Assembly (NCBI RefSeq): GCF_041146395.1
Contig: NC_090983.1
Location: forward strand, 65,789,501 to 65,853,500
Length of the DNA stretch: 64,000 bases
Reading direction: 5' to 3'
Source: Eulemur rufifrons
Lineage: Eukaryota > Chordata > Mammalia > Primates > Lemuridae
The translations under genes and the position numbers were made by a program. Each line of letters begins with the position of its first letter. Position 1 is the stretch's first letter. Positions 38,851-53,077 of the stretch are shown in pieces. Below the pieces are notes generated by a model. It ran no database searches and was not told the origin of the DNA. It saw only the letters and a program-made list of their open reading frames with translations.

Positions 38851-41399
38851 CACCATCTGGCGTATACTGTGCTGCCGTCCCCTGGGGAAATCGTGGCTGA
38901 CTTTGAACTTCTGTGCATTTGCCTGACAACGTTTATCTTCTTGGATATTTCTGGCAATAGCCTCAGAGGGCTGGGAACTGAGCTAAGCCAGAGTGGGGTG
39001 GTTAGGCCTGTCTTATCGATTCACGCTGGCATTTCCTGAAGGCCTGATATTTTCTCACGCACTTCTCTTATTCCTGAAAAAGAGCCCAAAAATTCAGGGG
39101 AGGAGATGGGATGCATGCTCATGTGCAGTGGGCTTTAGCCAAATGTCTCTGGTTTCCAGGAATCAGAGACAGGCTCAGCACTAGGTTGTACTCCAAGAAT
39201 TGTCAACCAATGATGGACTGAGATGCTGGCCTCCTTCCTTCGGTAAGGAGAAGCGTTGATTGTCAAATAGCATTATCAGAGGTGCAGAATGGTGCCACAG
39301 TGAGTGACAGTCAACCTCTGTGGAGAAAGATAGGGGTTGTCCCTGTCACCTGAGGATGCCCTGATGTTTCACATGTGAGTGTATGAATTGTGTGTGTGTG
39401 TATGTGTTTGCATGTGTGTGTACGTGGTGTAAGGGCAGGAGAGCTAGAGCAGGTTTAGCTATGGCAACAATCCCACCCAGTTAATGAAAATTAACTTCTA
39501 TAGCCCAGCCACATGCCCTGTAGGACCACGATCCCCTAGTTCTAGAGCATTAGCTTTATGGGAGGCCTTGAGCAAATCTCCTGCCTGAAACTATAATTCT
39601 ACCTTCTGTCCTTGATTGCTTGGCAGAAGAGAATATGTTTGTAATTAATTTTTTCATTTTCCCTCACCAAACCTTCAAAGCAAACTATATATTTATGTAG
39701 AAAGCTAGAAAAGACATTTCAAGTGAAAACTTGAATATCCTAAGGCAAACAAATAGAGAAGAGTCATTCATTATGTTTGCGTAGAATACTGGCCTTTGCC
39801 AAACCCTGTCTATTCCTTTCTAACCTCTGCCTTCAAGGAACAACTCAGGGACAGCTTCAAGGAGAAGAGTCTCATCCAGGGAGGTGGAGTGGCATACTCT
39901 GGTATTCTGGATTCTTCACTTAATCTATAGAATTATCTATGTAAATATCAATGGGATCCGACCTGGACCAAAAAGAGGCAAAGGAACACAATGGATTTAC
40001 AATTTTGGATGCTTTATTATCTAAAGTCAAAAGAGAAGGTACAAAAGCTGTTTTCACTGGGCCTACGGAAAGCTTCTGCCCTCTGTGCTAAGCTGTCAGA
40101 TGTTCGAGGCAGTTGGCCAGACGGCTATGTTTTATGCTCTGGCTTAACATTTTCGAGGCTGCTGAATAATGTAGATCCTTTTCAGTGGAGCGACCTTCTC
40201 CAGAGCAGGTGTGGGTTTCTGATGTGCCGTGTGCACTGTTGCTGGAAATTTATGATTGAGCTTAAAGGTGAGAAAGGAAGAAAAAAATAAGCATATTGGA
40301 TCTTTTTGGCCATGAAATATTAAAGTATTAGAAAGGAATACAGTTGGTCAGGGAAATTTCACAATTTTGTTTATTTCTTTGATCAGATCTCTTTTTTTCT
40401 GTACCACTTCTAGCCCTGGACCCATGGGAGTCTGTGCGAACCTGGGCTTTCCCTCATTAACTTGTCTTGAATTTTTCAAATGTTGAATTGGTATTTTAAG
40501 TAGAGTGATTAATTATTAATATATCTGCATCAGCCCTCTGTAATATTAGCAATTCCTCTGGCACTGGGATACGTATGGATCACTGTATTCTGAGAAGGCT
40601 ACGGGGACATTGGAGAAGGTCCTGAGAGGGGTAAAAATCTCCTTGATTGTCGAAAGAAATAAAGAACCTCTGAAAGCAGCTAGGAAGAGGTAGGGTTATT
40701 TACTAGGTCTGAGTATGTGAAATCGCTATTTTCATAGGTCAAAAATGGTCAAAAACAGTGTGATGTTGGCGGTTCCATATAGCGCAGTCTAAACAGCCCG
40801 GTGAAGGCAAGACAGAACGACTCACTGGCTTCAGGTAACAAAAGTTGTCATTATTCATTTCCACAGAAGCCATCTATGAGGAAGTAGGCTTAAATAGATT
40901 CAAATTAATACACACTGAGACTTTGACAAAAAGAGAAATTGCATATGGAACCAAGAAACCATATGGAATTTACATTAAGGATAGTTTAAGATGGAAAGAA
41001 TGCTCAGTGCTGCTGAACACTTCAGATGGAGTTTTTCCAGGAGGAGAATTTGGACCCAGTGAAATCTCGGGTCCATTCTAGTTCTTGATTTCCAAGCTCA
41101 TCAATAGAGTATTAAAGTACCAAAGGACACGTCCCTTAGCAGGCAAGGAAGACATGCCTTGGCTCACTAGGAATTTAAGTCACCACCATTCAACTTAGAT
41201 GCCTTTGCCCTGACACTCAAATTAAATAAATCGGGAGCTAAACTGTTCACGACCCCACAAGTCACATTGTTTATGGTTTGTTTGGGCTCTTCTAAGCCAG
41301 GGAAAACATATGTGCCTTACATCTCTTCTCAAATGTCCTTGCCCAAGCCCCAGGCACACAGCCATCCCTTTCAAGTGAAACTGGACTCCAGAAAGTTCT
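38851..41399. other. Unassigned sequence, 2.5 kb
   Basis: Imperfect TG repeat at 39389-39425. An open frame at 40845-41081 starts at TTG rather than ATG and has no recognisable product; a splice-acceptor-like 'catttccacag' lies inside it at 40856-40866. No repeat family recognised. Confidence 0.5.
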
Positions 41400-41569
41400 T
41401 TCTTATTGGGCTTAAAAAATTAAACACACTAGAAGAATATACACCGAAGTGTTAGCAATGGTTATCTCTGGGGGATAGAATTATGGGCCATTCCTAGTCT
41501 TTTTCTTTGCCTTACTTATCAGTATTTTTCTAATTTTTTTCTTTTATAATGAGCAGGTACAAGTTATAT
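41400..41569 (+). repeat. L1M-type 3' UTR
   Basis: Sense: 'gcaatggttatctctggggg', 'atagaattatgggccattcc', 'atcagtatttttctaatttt'. The lemur Alu is inserted at its 3' end. Confidence 0.7.
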
Positions 41570-41910
<341 letters not shown>

Positions 41911-41936
41911 TTATAATGAGCAGGTACAAGTTATAT

Positions 41937-42587
41937 AAATTGTTAAGCTCAAGGATGATCTCTGCTGACATTCTAGAAGAATGGAAAAAACATAGCTGAG
42001 GTATTGATCATAAATGTTGCTTTAGGATCTAAAAAAGAGCCGGTGACTTTTTTTTGTCAGATCAGTTATCATCAGACCACGTGACGTACGTTTTACAGCC
42101 TGGAAAGGGCAAGGGGTTTTGTTTTGTTTTTCTTTTAATGTTAGAACCAGAAGGAAATGTAAGAGGTCACTGACTTTAGTTGTTTGCTTCTAGCCTGGGT
42201 ATCTTTAGTCTCAATCAAAACAGATGGGTTACTTCAGGTTAGCTTTAAGTCACATTCAAGAGATCACAGGTAGGAAGAACCATTTGGCAAGTTACTTAAG
42301 GTCAAATGTAAGGTAAAAGAGGGTGAGAAAGGAAACAAACAAATAACTCTGATATAACAGAAATCTGGGCAATTAGCCAAGGCAGGGTGGGACAGGATGA
42401 CAAGTTGGGACTGGAAGGGAGAGAGCCATAGTGGATTGTGGTTCTGAAGCCATGAGAGGGATGATGGGTGGAGCTGGGAAAGGGGAAAGGAGAACGTGTG
42501 TTAGAACACGATTATTGCTTAGTACAGCACTCATATGTTATTTGATCATCTTCAGGGTGATCTCTACACTTTAGGGGCTACATTGTT
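41937..42587. other. Unassigned sequence
   Basis: Nothing recognised. Confidence 0.5.
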
Positions 42588-43262
42588 TTGGTCATATTTA
42601 AAAATTGTGGTAATATATGCAAAACATAAAATTCTCCATTTTAACCATTTTTAAGTGTATGCGCAGTTCAGGGGCATTAAGTAGACTCACACTGGGCAAC
42701 AATCACCACCATCCATCTCCAGAACTTTTGCATCATCACAAACTGAAACTCTGCACCCATTAAATAACAACTCCCCTTTCCCTCCTCCCAGTCCCTGGCA
42801 ACCACCACTCTACCTCCTGTCTCTATGAATCTGACTGCTCTAGGCACCTCATGTAAGTGGAATCACGCAGTTTTATCCCTTTGTGTTTGGCTTATTTCAC
42901 TGAGCATAATGTCTTCAAGGTTCATCTGAATTACAGTATGTGTCCAAATTTCCTTCCTTTCTAAGGCTAAGAAATATTCCATTGTGTGTATACCACATTC
43001 TGTGTATCTGTTCATCTGTTGATGAACACCTTGGGGGTTGTTTCTACCTTTTGGCTGTTGTGACTGACACTGCTATGAACACTGGTGTACGAATATCTGT
43101 TCGAGTCCCTACTTTTAGTTCTTTTGGGCATATACCCAGAAATGGGATTGCTCGATCATATGGCAATTGTATGTGTCATTGTTTGAGGACATGCAATATC
43201 GTTTTCCACAGAAGCTGCACCGTTTTACGTTCCCATCCGCAGTGCACAAGGGTTAGGGGTTA
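42588..43262 (-). repeat. L1M-type LINE 3' end
   Basis: Antisense: 'cataaaattctccattttaa', 'ccctggcaaccaccactcta', 'ttatttcactgagcataatg', 'ttcatctgttgatgaacacc', 'cccagaaatgggattgctcg', 'gaagctgcaccgttttacgt'. The 153-codon open frame beginning at 42940 is the antisense of L1 ORF2 and 3' UTR. Confidence 0.88.
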
Positions 43263-45439
43263 CATTTTAACTAAGGCATTTAACTATGTTCTGAAAGTGC
43301 TGCTCGACTGCTTCTCAGGAGAGGAATGCCAGATTATGAGAATGACAGGGAGACTGAGGCAGCCCCTGTTGACCATCTATGAACTGGTCGTGAAGGTTTG
43401 AGGGAAGGAAATAAAATCAACAGCATTGAGAAGGAAGTGGAAATAATCCCGGCAAAGATAATAGCCTTAGATAAAATGTCCACGATTGTTAAGCTACAAG
43501 TGTACGGTTTGAGGGCACCGGTAGCACCGTTTTATAGCAACTCTTGAAAATATGATGACAGGAGAGTCAAATTCTCTTTCGCATAGTCCTGCCCCTTGGT
43601 GGGGACGCAGAAGGGCTTGTGGTTGTGGGTGGAGAGGGTATAAAGAATCTTTCATCAGAATTGATGAAACTATAAATAAAATGGTCAACCTCTAAATACA
43701 CTAATTCTTTCCTATAGATTTTATATCAACAAAGACAGGAAGATTTTATTTTCAAGTCTGAACTAGAAATAAGTAGAAACAGCTTTCCAGAGTACAACCT
43801 ACAGCCAGCTGTATTTCAGCCTGACATTTTAACTTTGGGGAAGCTGTGGAATTTTCATCATTAGTCTTTGTAAAATGATAGTGTTTGTAGAATGAAAGTG
43901 TTTCTTGTCTGATTCATGAGGGTCAGAGAATCTAGGGTAACCCCATGGGAAAAAGAATTCAAGGCCAGTATGTGTATAAGGATTCTGCGTTGCTGTGATT
44001 CCATTATAGGGGCAACATATTGAACTTGGAAACTTGATTAATAGAAACTCCCACATTGAGAATTTACCTTCATCTTAGGGAGCTCTGACCTCAGAATCTA
44101 TATTTTTAGTTTCAGAGAAAAAGCAAAAGAAGTGTGATAAAGGTCTTTATGACTGCAGCTGTGAAAGAAATTCTAGATGCAAGAAAATCAGCTGCAGGTT
44201 TTGTTTTAGAGCCTGAACTTGGGTAGTATTCGCAGACTGGCAGCACTTTCATTCATCTTTCCAGGGTGTTAACTTTCAACTTGAATGTAGGCACTTAAAT
44301 TTCCACACCCTGTTAAGCAAAGTGCTAAAACAAAACATCGGCTCTTGTCAATGAAATTCAAGGATACTCCTACAGTGATATTAATCTACAGAACAAGAGA
44401 AACCTTTTAAAATTTGCAGATGCCTTCAATAGTTTTCTCTCCCCCAGGGTCCCAGTAGCTTGAAAAAAATGGCCCTAACTTTAACCAGGCTTCAACATCC
44501 CGTCACCCTCCACACCATAACCCACCCCTGTTGCTGATGTTTTAACTGGATATTTTTATGTTCTGAAAAGCTTCACAACTATTACCAAATTTAACTTCCA
44601 TGACTGTCCAGAGAATTAATACGTTCGGCGGTATCATTCGCTTCCACTCTGTCTTATTTTTCTTTTTAAGAAAATGAACAAACACAAATCCCAGAGGAGC
44701 TACGTGGCAGCTAGAAGTTCAAATGACCTCTAAGAAGTGGGTGGAACTTGGTCTAAGACCAGGTCTCCCAGATTTTTAGCCTAGAGAGCTTTCAGGTTAC
44801 ACAACCCATTTTCTGCAGGAATACCATGTCATGTTTGCCGCTGGGCAACATAAGCGCTCTCATTATTTAGGGCTTTCAGAGGTAGGGAAGGAAGGAGAAA
44901 TGGGGTGGGGTGGGAAAAAGAGGTCTATGTGAAGGGAAGAGAGAGGTGGGGAAATAGTATGAAGCGAAATTTTAGGCTGCTTCTCGCTTTGATTTGTGTA
45001 AGTCCAACTCTTTGGGAATTGGTTTTCAATCTCCCAAATCTTAAACCCTATGTTGGTTTTCAAGTAGGGTATCCAGAGAGGAATAGCATATGGATAGAAA
45101 TTCCCTGCCATGACTGAGTGGTTAATGAGATCCTGTGGATAGGAGTTGTTTCAGACTCTTAAGTTCTTATAACCGGTATGAAAAATAACATGGGGTAGAT
45201 ATAATTGTAGCCGAGGGCATGAACAAATGTTGATGAATGTAGGGGATGTGGCCCTCAATTCTGCTACTGTGTTTCTTCTGACCGCTTGTATAGTATTAGG
45301 TTTCTGTGACAATGTATAGTGTGGGGAGAATCATTGCCACACAGGAAAAATGTATCAAAAGATATTTATAGCTATCTCTCTGTATCTTTTCTATATCTTT
45401 TTATTTTTTTCATCAGCCTGTATAGTTTATGCAGCATTG
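43263..45439. other. Unassigned sequence, 2.2 kb
   Basis: No repeat, RNA gene or exon recognised. A purine-rich run lies at 44878-44955. Confidence 0.5.
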
Positions 45440-45640
45440 TTTTTCATTTTTAAAGGTCAAGGTAAAATTTACCCACAGTAAAATTTACCCTTTTAAGCGT
45501 ACTGCTTTAATTTTGACAAGCGCATACCGTCTGTGACTACTACCATGATCAAGATATAGAACCGTCCCATCATTCCCCCCAGTTCCCTGCTGTCATTTTG
45601 TGATCAAGCCCGCCCCCCTCGCCCCCCTGACACCACTGAT
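45440..45640 (-). repeat. L1M-type 3' UTR fragment
   Basis: Antisense: 'aaggtcaaggtaaaatttac', 'gtaaaatttacccttttaag', 'atgatcaagatatagaaccg', 'attccccccagttccctgct'. Confidence 0.7.
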
Positions 45641-45904
45641 CTCAGCATCGTGTGGTCAGCAGAGCTCAAACCCAGGTTGACTTTTCTTACGAAATCCTAC
45701 TAGGCTTCAGGTTGGATTATGGATTCAGGGGGGATTTTTCTCAGCTGTAGGGAAACACACGGATCCCAGCAACATCCATATATGAGACAGTCACTTATGG
45801 TAATCTTGGGACATATTTTTGTTGCTGGCTCCTTATCCTTAGGCTGGGATTCCAGGTGATGGGAGGATGCATGCCTGGGAATAGAAGCTAAATCACCGAG
45901 GGCA

Positions 45905-46125
45905 AACAGTACTAAGTATTTTGCTTGTGTTATATAACTTCACTTTATTCTCACGCTATCGCTGTGACGTAGATACTAATAATCACATTCTCATTCACAG
46001 TTGAGGAAAGAGAAGCACATAGGAGTGACGAAACCTGCCCAGGGATACACAGCTGATGAGTGGCAGAGCCGGCATAGGAATCGGGCAGTTGGTGGCTGAC
46101 ATCAGAACCTGCTCTCCTCACCAGT
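45905..46125 (-). repeat. MIR SINE
   Basis: Antisense: 'atataacttcactttattct', 'cattcacagttgaggaaaga', 'ctgatgagtggcagagccgg', ending near 'catcagaacctgctctc'. Confidence 0.75.
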
Positions 46126-46869
46126 CATCTGTGCAGTCTAAGCCACGGTCCTACTCCAGTGAACGTTGAGCTGAGTGCTAAAAGTATTTTTTTAAATAGG
46201 TAAAATTGTTGTTAAAAATATTTCTAACAGAATGTCATCTCAATGTTCTCTTATGGTTTCCAAATACAACTTATTATTATTGTTTGTTTATTGTTTTATA
46301 TTTGAAATAAAGAAGAGACATTTTTAAAATAAAGAGAAAGAATCCTCTATATCAAATATATATGCATATATGTCTATAGAAACACAATGTAGACTCTGGC
46401 ATCATACCTAATATACAGCTATACAGTATGATCAATCTCTATTGACTATTCCTTTGCAACATTTTATTTTGAGTTAACACATAGCCTAGAGGGATGTGTC
46501 TATTCTATCCAGTTCCACTTAAAACTATGGGCATTCTCTTGCTCCGAGGAACAAATGTTAAGTGGGTGGGAACAAGAGAACGTAAGATGCAGGAGTGGGC
46601 AGCTTGTGTTCCCCTGACAGTGTGTCATCCACCAGCCCTTCCTCTGAAGCCAGGAAGGCACAGAGTCACTTATGACCTCACCCCACATCTATCTGAGTGG
46701 GAGAACCAAGTCCCCCACATTAGGAGGCTCTGTAAGCTATAGCTCATCATCAAGATCTTGCCTTGTACAATCTGCCCTGTAACGTGATGGACTTTAGACA
46801 TACTTTTTCGTTTCATTGCCATAAAACCAATGCTACTAACCGTAACAGAGAATGCAAAGAGGTTACCCC
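46126..46869. other. Unassigned sequence
   Basis: AT-rich with a TATATGCATATA-type palindrome near 46359-46372. Nothing else recognised. Confidence 0.5.
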
Positions 46870-47060
46870 TCTAAGAGCTTCATGTGCTGTGAACTCATTT
46901 ACTCTACACAACAACCCTCCAAGCTATGTACTCTTCCTTTCCTCCATTATACAGACAAGGAAGCTGAGGCACAGGACAAGTAACTTGCTCAGGGTCATAC
47001 AGGTAGTGGGTGGTGGAGCCAGTGCCACATGGGGGCCCCAAAGGCCAGCTGCACAGTTTC
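46870..47060 (-). repeat. MIR SINE
   Basis: Antisense: 'actctacacaacaaccctcc', 'cattatacagacaaggaagc', 'tgaggcacaggacaagtaac', 'cagggtcatacaggtagtgg'. Confidence 0.85.
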
Positions 47061-47332
47061 CGCTCTCATTTTTTTTTTCAAAGGCTGAACTGATGGTCCT
47101 CAGATCCCTGATTTTGCCAGTAACAGCAAGTCTTCCTTCTACAGAGGTTTTGCCTAGTCGTGTCCCTTCAATAAATGTGAGAGTAGCAGAAAACCTTGAA
47201 CATAATGTGCCTACCTACTAAAAGTAGAATAAGGAGTCTCTGTTTACCTACAAAATTTAAAAACAAACTATAAGATCCAAAAACCAAACCACTGTTTAAG
47301 TTGGTTTCTTAGATACAGATCTAAGTTGGTAA

Positions 47333-47653
<321 letters not shown>

Positions 47654-47660
47654 TGAGTTT

Positions 47661-48467
47661 CTTGAGCTACTTAGAAGAAATTCATGATATAGAAGTAAAA
47701 ATAGCAATGGTCAATTATCTTTATAAACAGACTTTACTGGGTTAACTCAGCTGGTGCCCAGCCTTCCTCCAGCCCTAAACTGTGCAATTCTCCACATCCA
47801 CCCTCGCCTCAAATCAAATATCTCCTTATGGGAACGCTGAGGCAGGGAGGAAGGTCAGAAACTGCTGCCTTCCCACCACACAGGCTGCCTTTTGTGAAAA
47901 CATGCCAATGTTTCCGAGAAATCCTTGGGATGGCAAAGTAGAGTTCTGCAAATTCAGCATCATGGTTCTTGCTTTATTTCCTATCTTGTTTTTGAAATGA
48001 TTTATTAGATGGACACTTTAGGAATGTGGGAGAAACAGCTTTTCTCACCCAAACCACTTTGTGTTCCTGTGCCCAAGAGCAGATTCTTTCACAAAGACAT
48101 CAAACCTCTGGGTTGGGAAAAGCCTCAGTGGTCATCTGTTTTTTCCCCTGTGCAGCCTGATCTGCTGGGTAAATACCAGCTTGGAGCACCGTGCGATTGC
48201 CCCACCACGGCTCACCTTCTCCAGTGTGTCATTCAGGACATCCAGCGTCTGTATTTTGGCAACATTTGCAATGGCACTGCGAAGATGAAGAGAAACTTCA
48301 AATAGAGCGTAAAAACTTTCCCACTACAAAGGCTGCATGATTTATACAGCAGTCTGTTTCCTTGGCTTTTAAGCTTTCACTCTGCTTGGCAACATCTAGA
48401 AGACAACAATTCTGCCACTGCGTACTCACGGGCTACATACAACAAGCTTTGTAGGCCAAGATGTTAT
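47661..48467. other. Unassigned sequence
   Basis: Open frames at 48009-48305 and 48061-48288 share the same bases in two phases and match nothing I know. Confidence 0.5.
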
Positions 48468-48710
48468 TATTATTGTTATTTTAACTTTTCTTTGACATAT
48501 ATATACAGAAAATGTGCATATTATAAGTGTATAACTTGGTAAATCAGACTGAAACCACTAGTCAAACTAGCTGCCCCTAAGGATAACCACTACCCGGACT
48601 GACAGCCCCATGGATTAGTTTTGACTGTTTTTGTCCTTCAGAAAACGAACCATCGACAGCATGTACTCGTTTGTGTCTGGCTTCTTTCTCTCAGGCCAAG
48701 TTATTTTGTA
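48468..48710 (-). repeat. L1M-type 3' UTR fragment
   Basis: Antisense: 'agaaaatgtgcatattataa', 'gataaccactacccggactg', 'tttgtgtctggcttctttct'. Confidence 0.65.
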
Positions 48711-49494
48711 GGAGCGTTTCAATCAGGGCCAAGTCTGCAGTACAATGTCTTGAAGGACTCTCTGCGCTTGGCATATTTTTTTCTGGATGGTTTTGTGTTG
48801 GTTAGTAGAAATTATTAGGAAGTGGACGTAGATTGATGATGCTTAGAAATTTATTTTGTATGGTATGTTTTTTAACGGCTATTTTCCAAGCAGAGGTAAG
48901 AAGTGTTTGTCCAGGAAAATGAGGCTCTCCTAGCCCGTGCACACACCCTGCTAGCAGATGTAAACAGCAGAGGCGAATGTACAGCAGAGCTAATGAAGCT
49001 GAGGCCTCAGGCTCTCTTACCACATCGGATCCTCCCAAGGCCTTAGGAGGGGCCTTAGCCATTTCTTATTTGTAATTTTTGCTTATTTTTCTTTAAAATG
49101 GCCCCCAAATTCTATAAGCTTCAAGTCCCATATAACCTGTCCCTGGTAATCAGGGCAAGAGTGAGAGTGCTATCTATGACTGTTTAAGTTCCATAGTAGT
49201 CCAATTCCTGTCTTTTAATGACTACTTGATTACTGTCTAGCCAATTCCTCTGCACACATTGTTCAGATGATGTTAGAATTAATAGTAAGTCCCCAGTTTT
49301 CTTAGATGCAGAGAAATGAATGAATTAGAAGTCATTTCCATGGCAAGATTCTTTAGTTCCTGAGGCCCCCTTGCTCAGGCATGTAAACCAGTGCACGAGA
49401 AACAGGGCTCATGCCTGAGTCAGGTTTTAGAGACAGAATAGGCTCTGAAAATTAATCAGCTTGCAATTCAACAGTCTGATACCATTAACGGAGT
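48711..49494. other. Unassigned sequence
   Basis: Nothing recognised. Confidence 0.5.
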
Positions 49495-49575
49495 GCATTC
49501 ACTATTCAAGGAACTGTCCTAGATGCTGGATCAGAAGTAAATAATGTGTGACCTCCACTCGTGAGGACCTGCAGC
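49495..49575 (-). repeat. Possible L2 3' end fragment
   Basis: 'ggaactgtcctagatgctgg', 'atcagaagtaaataatgtgt' and 'acctccactcgtgaggacct' follow the order of an antisense L2 end, but the match is short. Confidence 0.4.
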
Positions 49576-51619
49576 TTCGCTTTCACCATGCGATGGTTAT
49601 TTTCTGATACCAAAAGAAACGAATGACTTGCTGCTAATGAGGTAAATCAGTATTTCATTCAAAAGTGGAAGGCAGAAAATCTTCAAAAAAATTCCTTCCC
49701 AGAAATTGCGAAGAAGATTTTTAAAGAGATTTACAAATAAATTTATATAAAAGAGTAAAAGAAATTCCACAGTGGGTTTCCCTCCACATTCTCTTTCTGA
49801 GACTGGTGCCATTTAACTCCTAAGGAGGTGCCTTGAGCATCTTCTAATAGACTCCTTCTGAGTCGCTCATCAATTGATTTATGGAAACCATCTTAAAACT
49901 AATAGTCTCAGAAGCCTCCTCATTATGCTACTTGGAGGAACCGGTTCTGCCTGTTTCTTTCTTTTTAAAATGCGCTCATTTTCGTTAACCAAGGCTTAGG
50001 GTGGTTGGGCCATTAGCATATCTGATGCAGCCCACAGCTCTCTGCTGAGCTGGGCATAGCGCAGTGTCAAGGTTATGGCTGAAGGAGCAGGGAAAAGCCA
50101 GCCTCACTCTCTATATGCCTTCCGGCTATGCCAAATATAGTGGCCATTAGTTTCTAAATAATTGAGTGATGAATTTAAAACCAAAAAAGGCATTTATTTT
50201 CAATTCAGGAGATTTGCTTCAGCAGAAAGCATATTATGAAAACAGGGCCAGCCTAGGGACAATATTTTAAAGGCTGGTCTGAAAATAGGACGTGTGTCTG
50301 GTTTGGATGCAGTTAGGACCATGCCTTTTAAGGACAAAGCTGCTGGGCTGGACGCAGAGAGAAGGATGGGTGGAGATCGTGATGGGGGCCCGGAGAGAGC
50401 CCTCCAGGTGGCAGCCACCTACCCCTTGCACCACCCAAGTCACCACGCATCATGACCCCACCCCACCCCACCCCTGGCTGGCTGCCTCCAAATGCCATAG
50501 GGAGCTTTGGTTTGTCCCAACATAACCTCTGGAAGCAAAGTCATTCAAAACTCCTCAAGGAGATGAAGAAAAAATGAAGCAGTCCCTACCTTGTTTTCTC
50601 TAATCCTGTTTTTTTGTTATGTCTCTCCAAGATGCCAATTTCTTGTTTTTTGGAAATTCGCATTCCTCCAGCTTTTACTATAAACAAATAAGCATCAACA
50701 TGAAAGTCAGAACAGTGAGAGAAGGTTTGGTTATTCAAGGTATGAATTTAGATTTGAAAAGAATTTTTGAACGTATTTTTGAAGGATCTAAAACAACACA
50801 ATAAAAAGAAAACATTTTTTTCAGGCATTTAAGATGGGGGAGGAAGAAGGGCTGAGATCTACTTGTTTATGCTCAGAGAGGTGGAACCGAGGCTGAAAAA
50901 GCAGCAGAAGGCTACACCTTAGATTTGGGGAGAATAACAACATACTCCCTTAGGCATTTCACTGAAAAACATTTTTTCTTATTATCAAACCAATTACATT
51001 CTTCACGATAGCAACCGACAATTACAATGTGACCCTCTGGTTTCCCACAAGATTAAAGCTTGTGTGTGGCTTGCATTTTTTTTTTTTTTTTTTTTTTGTT
51101 CAACCAAAGCTTTCAAAAGCCAGATTCTCAGAGACAAGCCAGAAGTCAGGGCACACGGTGACAACAGGCGTTTCATTCAACAGAGGTGGTTCCGATCGCA
51201 CCGGATAACCACCTTCCAGCCCAGACCCCAAACCTCCGGTGTTGGCCATGCTCAGATGTTCTAATGAGTAATTAAACTGCATTAATAATCCTGCCATTCA
51301 AGAGATCAATTAGTGTTAATTAGGCTACAGACGACCTAACAGCAATTCAACTGTTTAACAATGTCAGATGAAATCAACTTTTGAAAAGGAACAACCCATT
51401 TCAGATAGCAAGTCAAAGCAAATACTTTTTTCTGTTCCCAGGAAATTTGCACATCTAAATCTGACAAGCTCAAATGAGAAAAAGCTAAATGAACATGGAT
51501 TTGTTTGAACCTATTAATTCTATTTATGAAAATGCCAGACTGGCAATTTTCTAAAACTGTGCTCCAATAAAGTGAAAAAGAAAGAAAACCTATCCTATTT
51601 CTCAATGCCCTTGTGAATT
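49576..51619. other. Unassigned sequence, 2 kb
   Basis: No repeat family recognised. Contains an ACCCC run at 50455-50478, a run of 23 T at 51076-51098 and a TAAT-rich patch at 51261-51324. The low density of recognisable repeats here makes conserved noncoding DNA possible. Confidence 0.5.
51261..51324. promoter_or_regulatory. Candidate homeodomain-site cluster
   Basis: Within 64 bp there are at least six TAAT/ATTA cores: 'taatgagtaattaaa', 'cattaataat', 'tcaattag' and 'gttaattagg'. TAATTA is a standard core for Antp-, Lhx- and Prrx-class homeodomains. There is no microsatellite structure, and the adjacent 100-kb-scale context cannot be seen. Function is inferred only from motif density; AT-rich chance sequence is the alternative. 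Confidence 0.3.
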
Positions 51620-52693
51620 GACTTTATTATTGTTCTTTCAAAATTATTATTTATTTTTTTTGTTATGTAATACCTGCATAAGGCACAAAATTCAAAAGGT
51701 AACCACCTCCCAGAGTCCCTCTCCAGATACTGCTAATGTTGTTTCTTATGTCTTCATCCAGTTGTTCTATAATATGCTTATGTATTATTTTTTTTTAAGT
51801 GGTAGTATAGGATACACACTGCTTTACATCTTATTTATTTTCTTCATTTAATCATATATTTTGGAGAAAGTTCCATGTCTGCGTGTCTTTGTTTTTAACA
51901 TCTGCTTTAAAATTTTATTATACGAACATCCTGTGTTTACTTAACCAGTTCCCTAATGTTGGACATTTCATGTTTGTAATCCATTGCTATCACAAACATA
52001 GTGCAATGAATACCCATTTATATATATAATTTTGTACAAGTACATCCATGGATAAATTCCTAGACGTGCTCTGGTTGGTTCTTAAGAGTTTGTGCATTGG
52101 GAATTTTATTAAATCTTGCCAAATTGCCCTTTGCAGAGGTCAAGCCAATTTACAATCTCACCAGCTAGGATGACAGTGACTGTTTCCCGATACCCCTGGC
52201 AACAATATGAGCTAGAAAATGTTTGGTTTTGTCAACCAGTAAGTCAAAAAATAAATGGCTTCTGTGCCTCAGAAACCATTTGTATTTTCTGTGAACTGTT
52301 CAAATCCTTTGTTCATTTTTTCTATTGATTGCTAGTCTTTTCCTGTCTTTTATTGATTTGTAGAAGCTCTTTGTCTATGAGATACATTGCAAATATATTT
52401 TATTGCACCAGTTGCTGCTTTTTGATTTTATTGATGATGTTTTTGCCATGCAGAAATTTGCTGCTTTTGTGTGACCTTGTCAATCTCTTATGGGTTTTGT
52501 ATCACTAAGGAAATCTGATGTTTTATAAACATCCATTTTCTTGTAGGACGTTTATGGTTTCATTTTGTACATTCAATCTTCAAATCACATATTTAAATCC
52601 TTGATCCTTTTAGAATGGATTTTGTAGAGTCATGTGGGGGGATGCAAGATTTTTTTCAGATGATCCCAATAAAATTGAAAAATCCATCTTTTC

Positions 52694-52985
<292 letters not shown>

Positions 52986-53037
52986 AAAATCCATCTTTTC
53001 TTTATTAATTTGAAATGCCACCTTTATTGTATACTCT

Positions 53038-53077
53038 CAAATATATATGTACATGTAAATATATACATATATATTTG
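53038..53077. repeat. AT-rich perfect inverted repeat
   Basis: 'caaatatatatgta' (53038-53051) and 'tacatatatatttg' (53064-53077) are exact reverse complements across a 12-nt loop. The stem could extrude as a cruciform. It lies in the antisense L1 ORF2 just beyond the AluJ. Confidence 0.85.

Noticed and set aside
42940..43401. 153-codon plus-strand frame
   Set aside because: It is the antisense strand of an L1M 3' end.
46763..47221. 152-codon plus-strand frame
   Set aside because: A large part is antisense MIR sequence (46870-47060).
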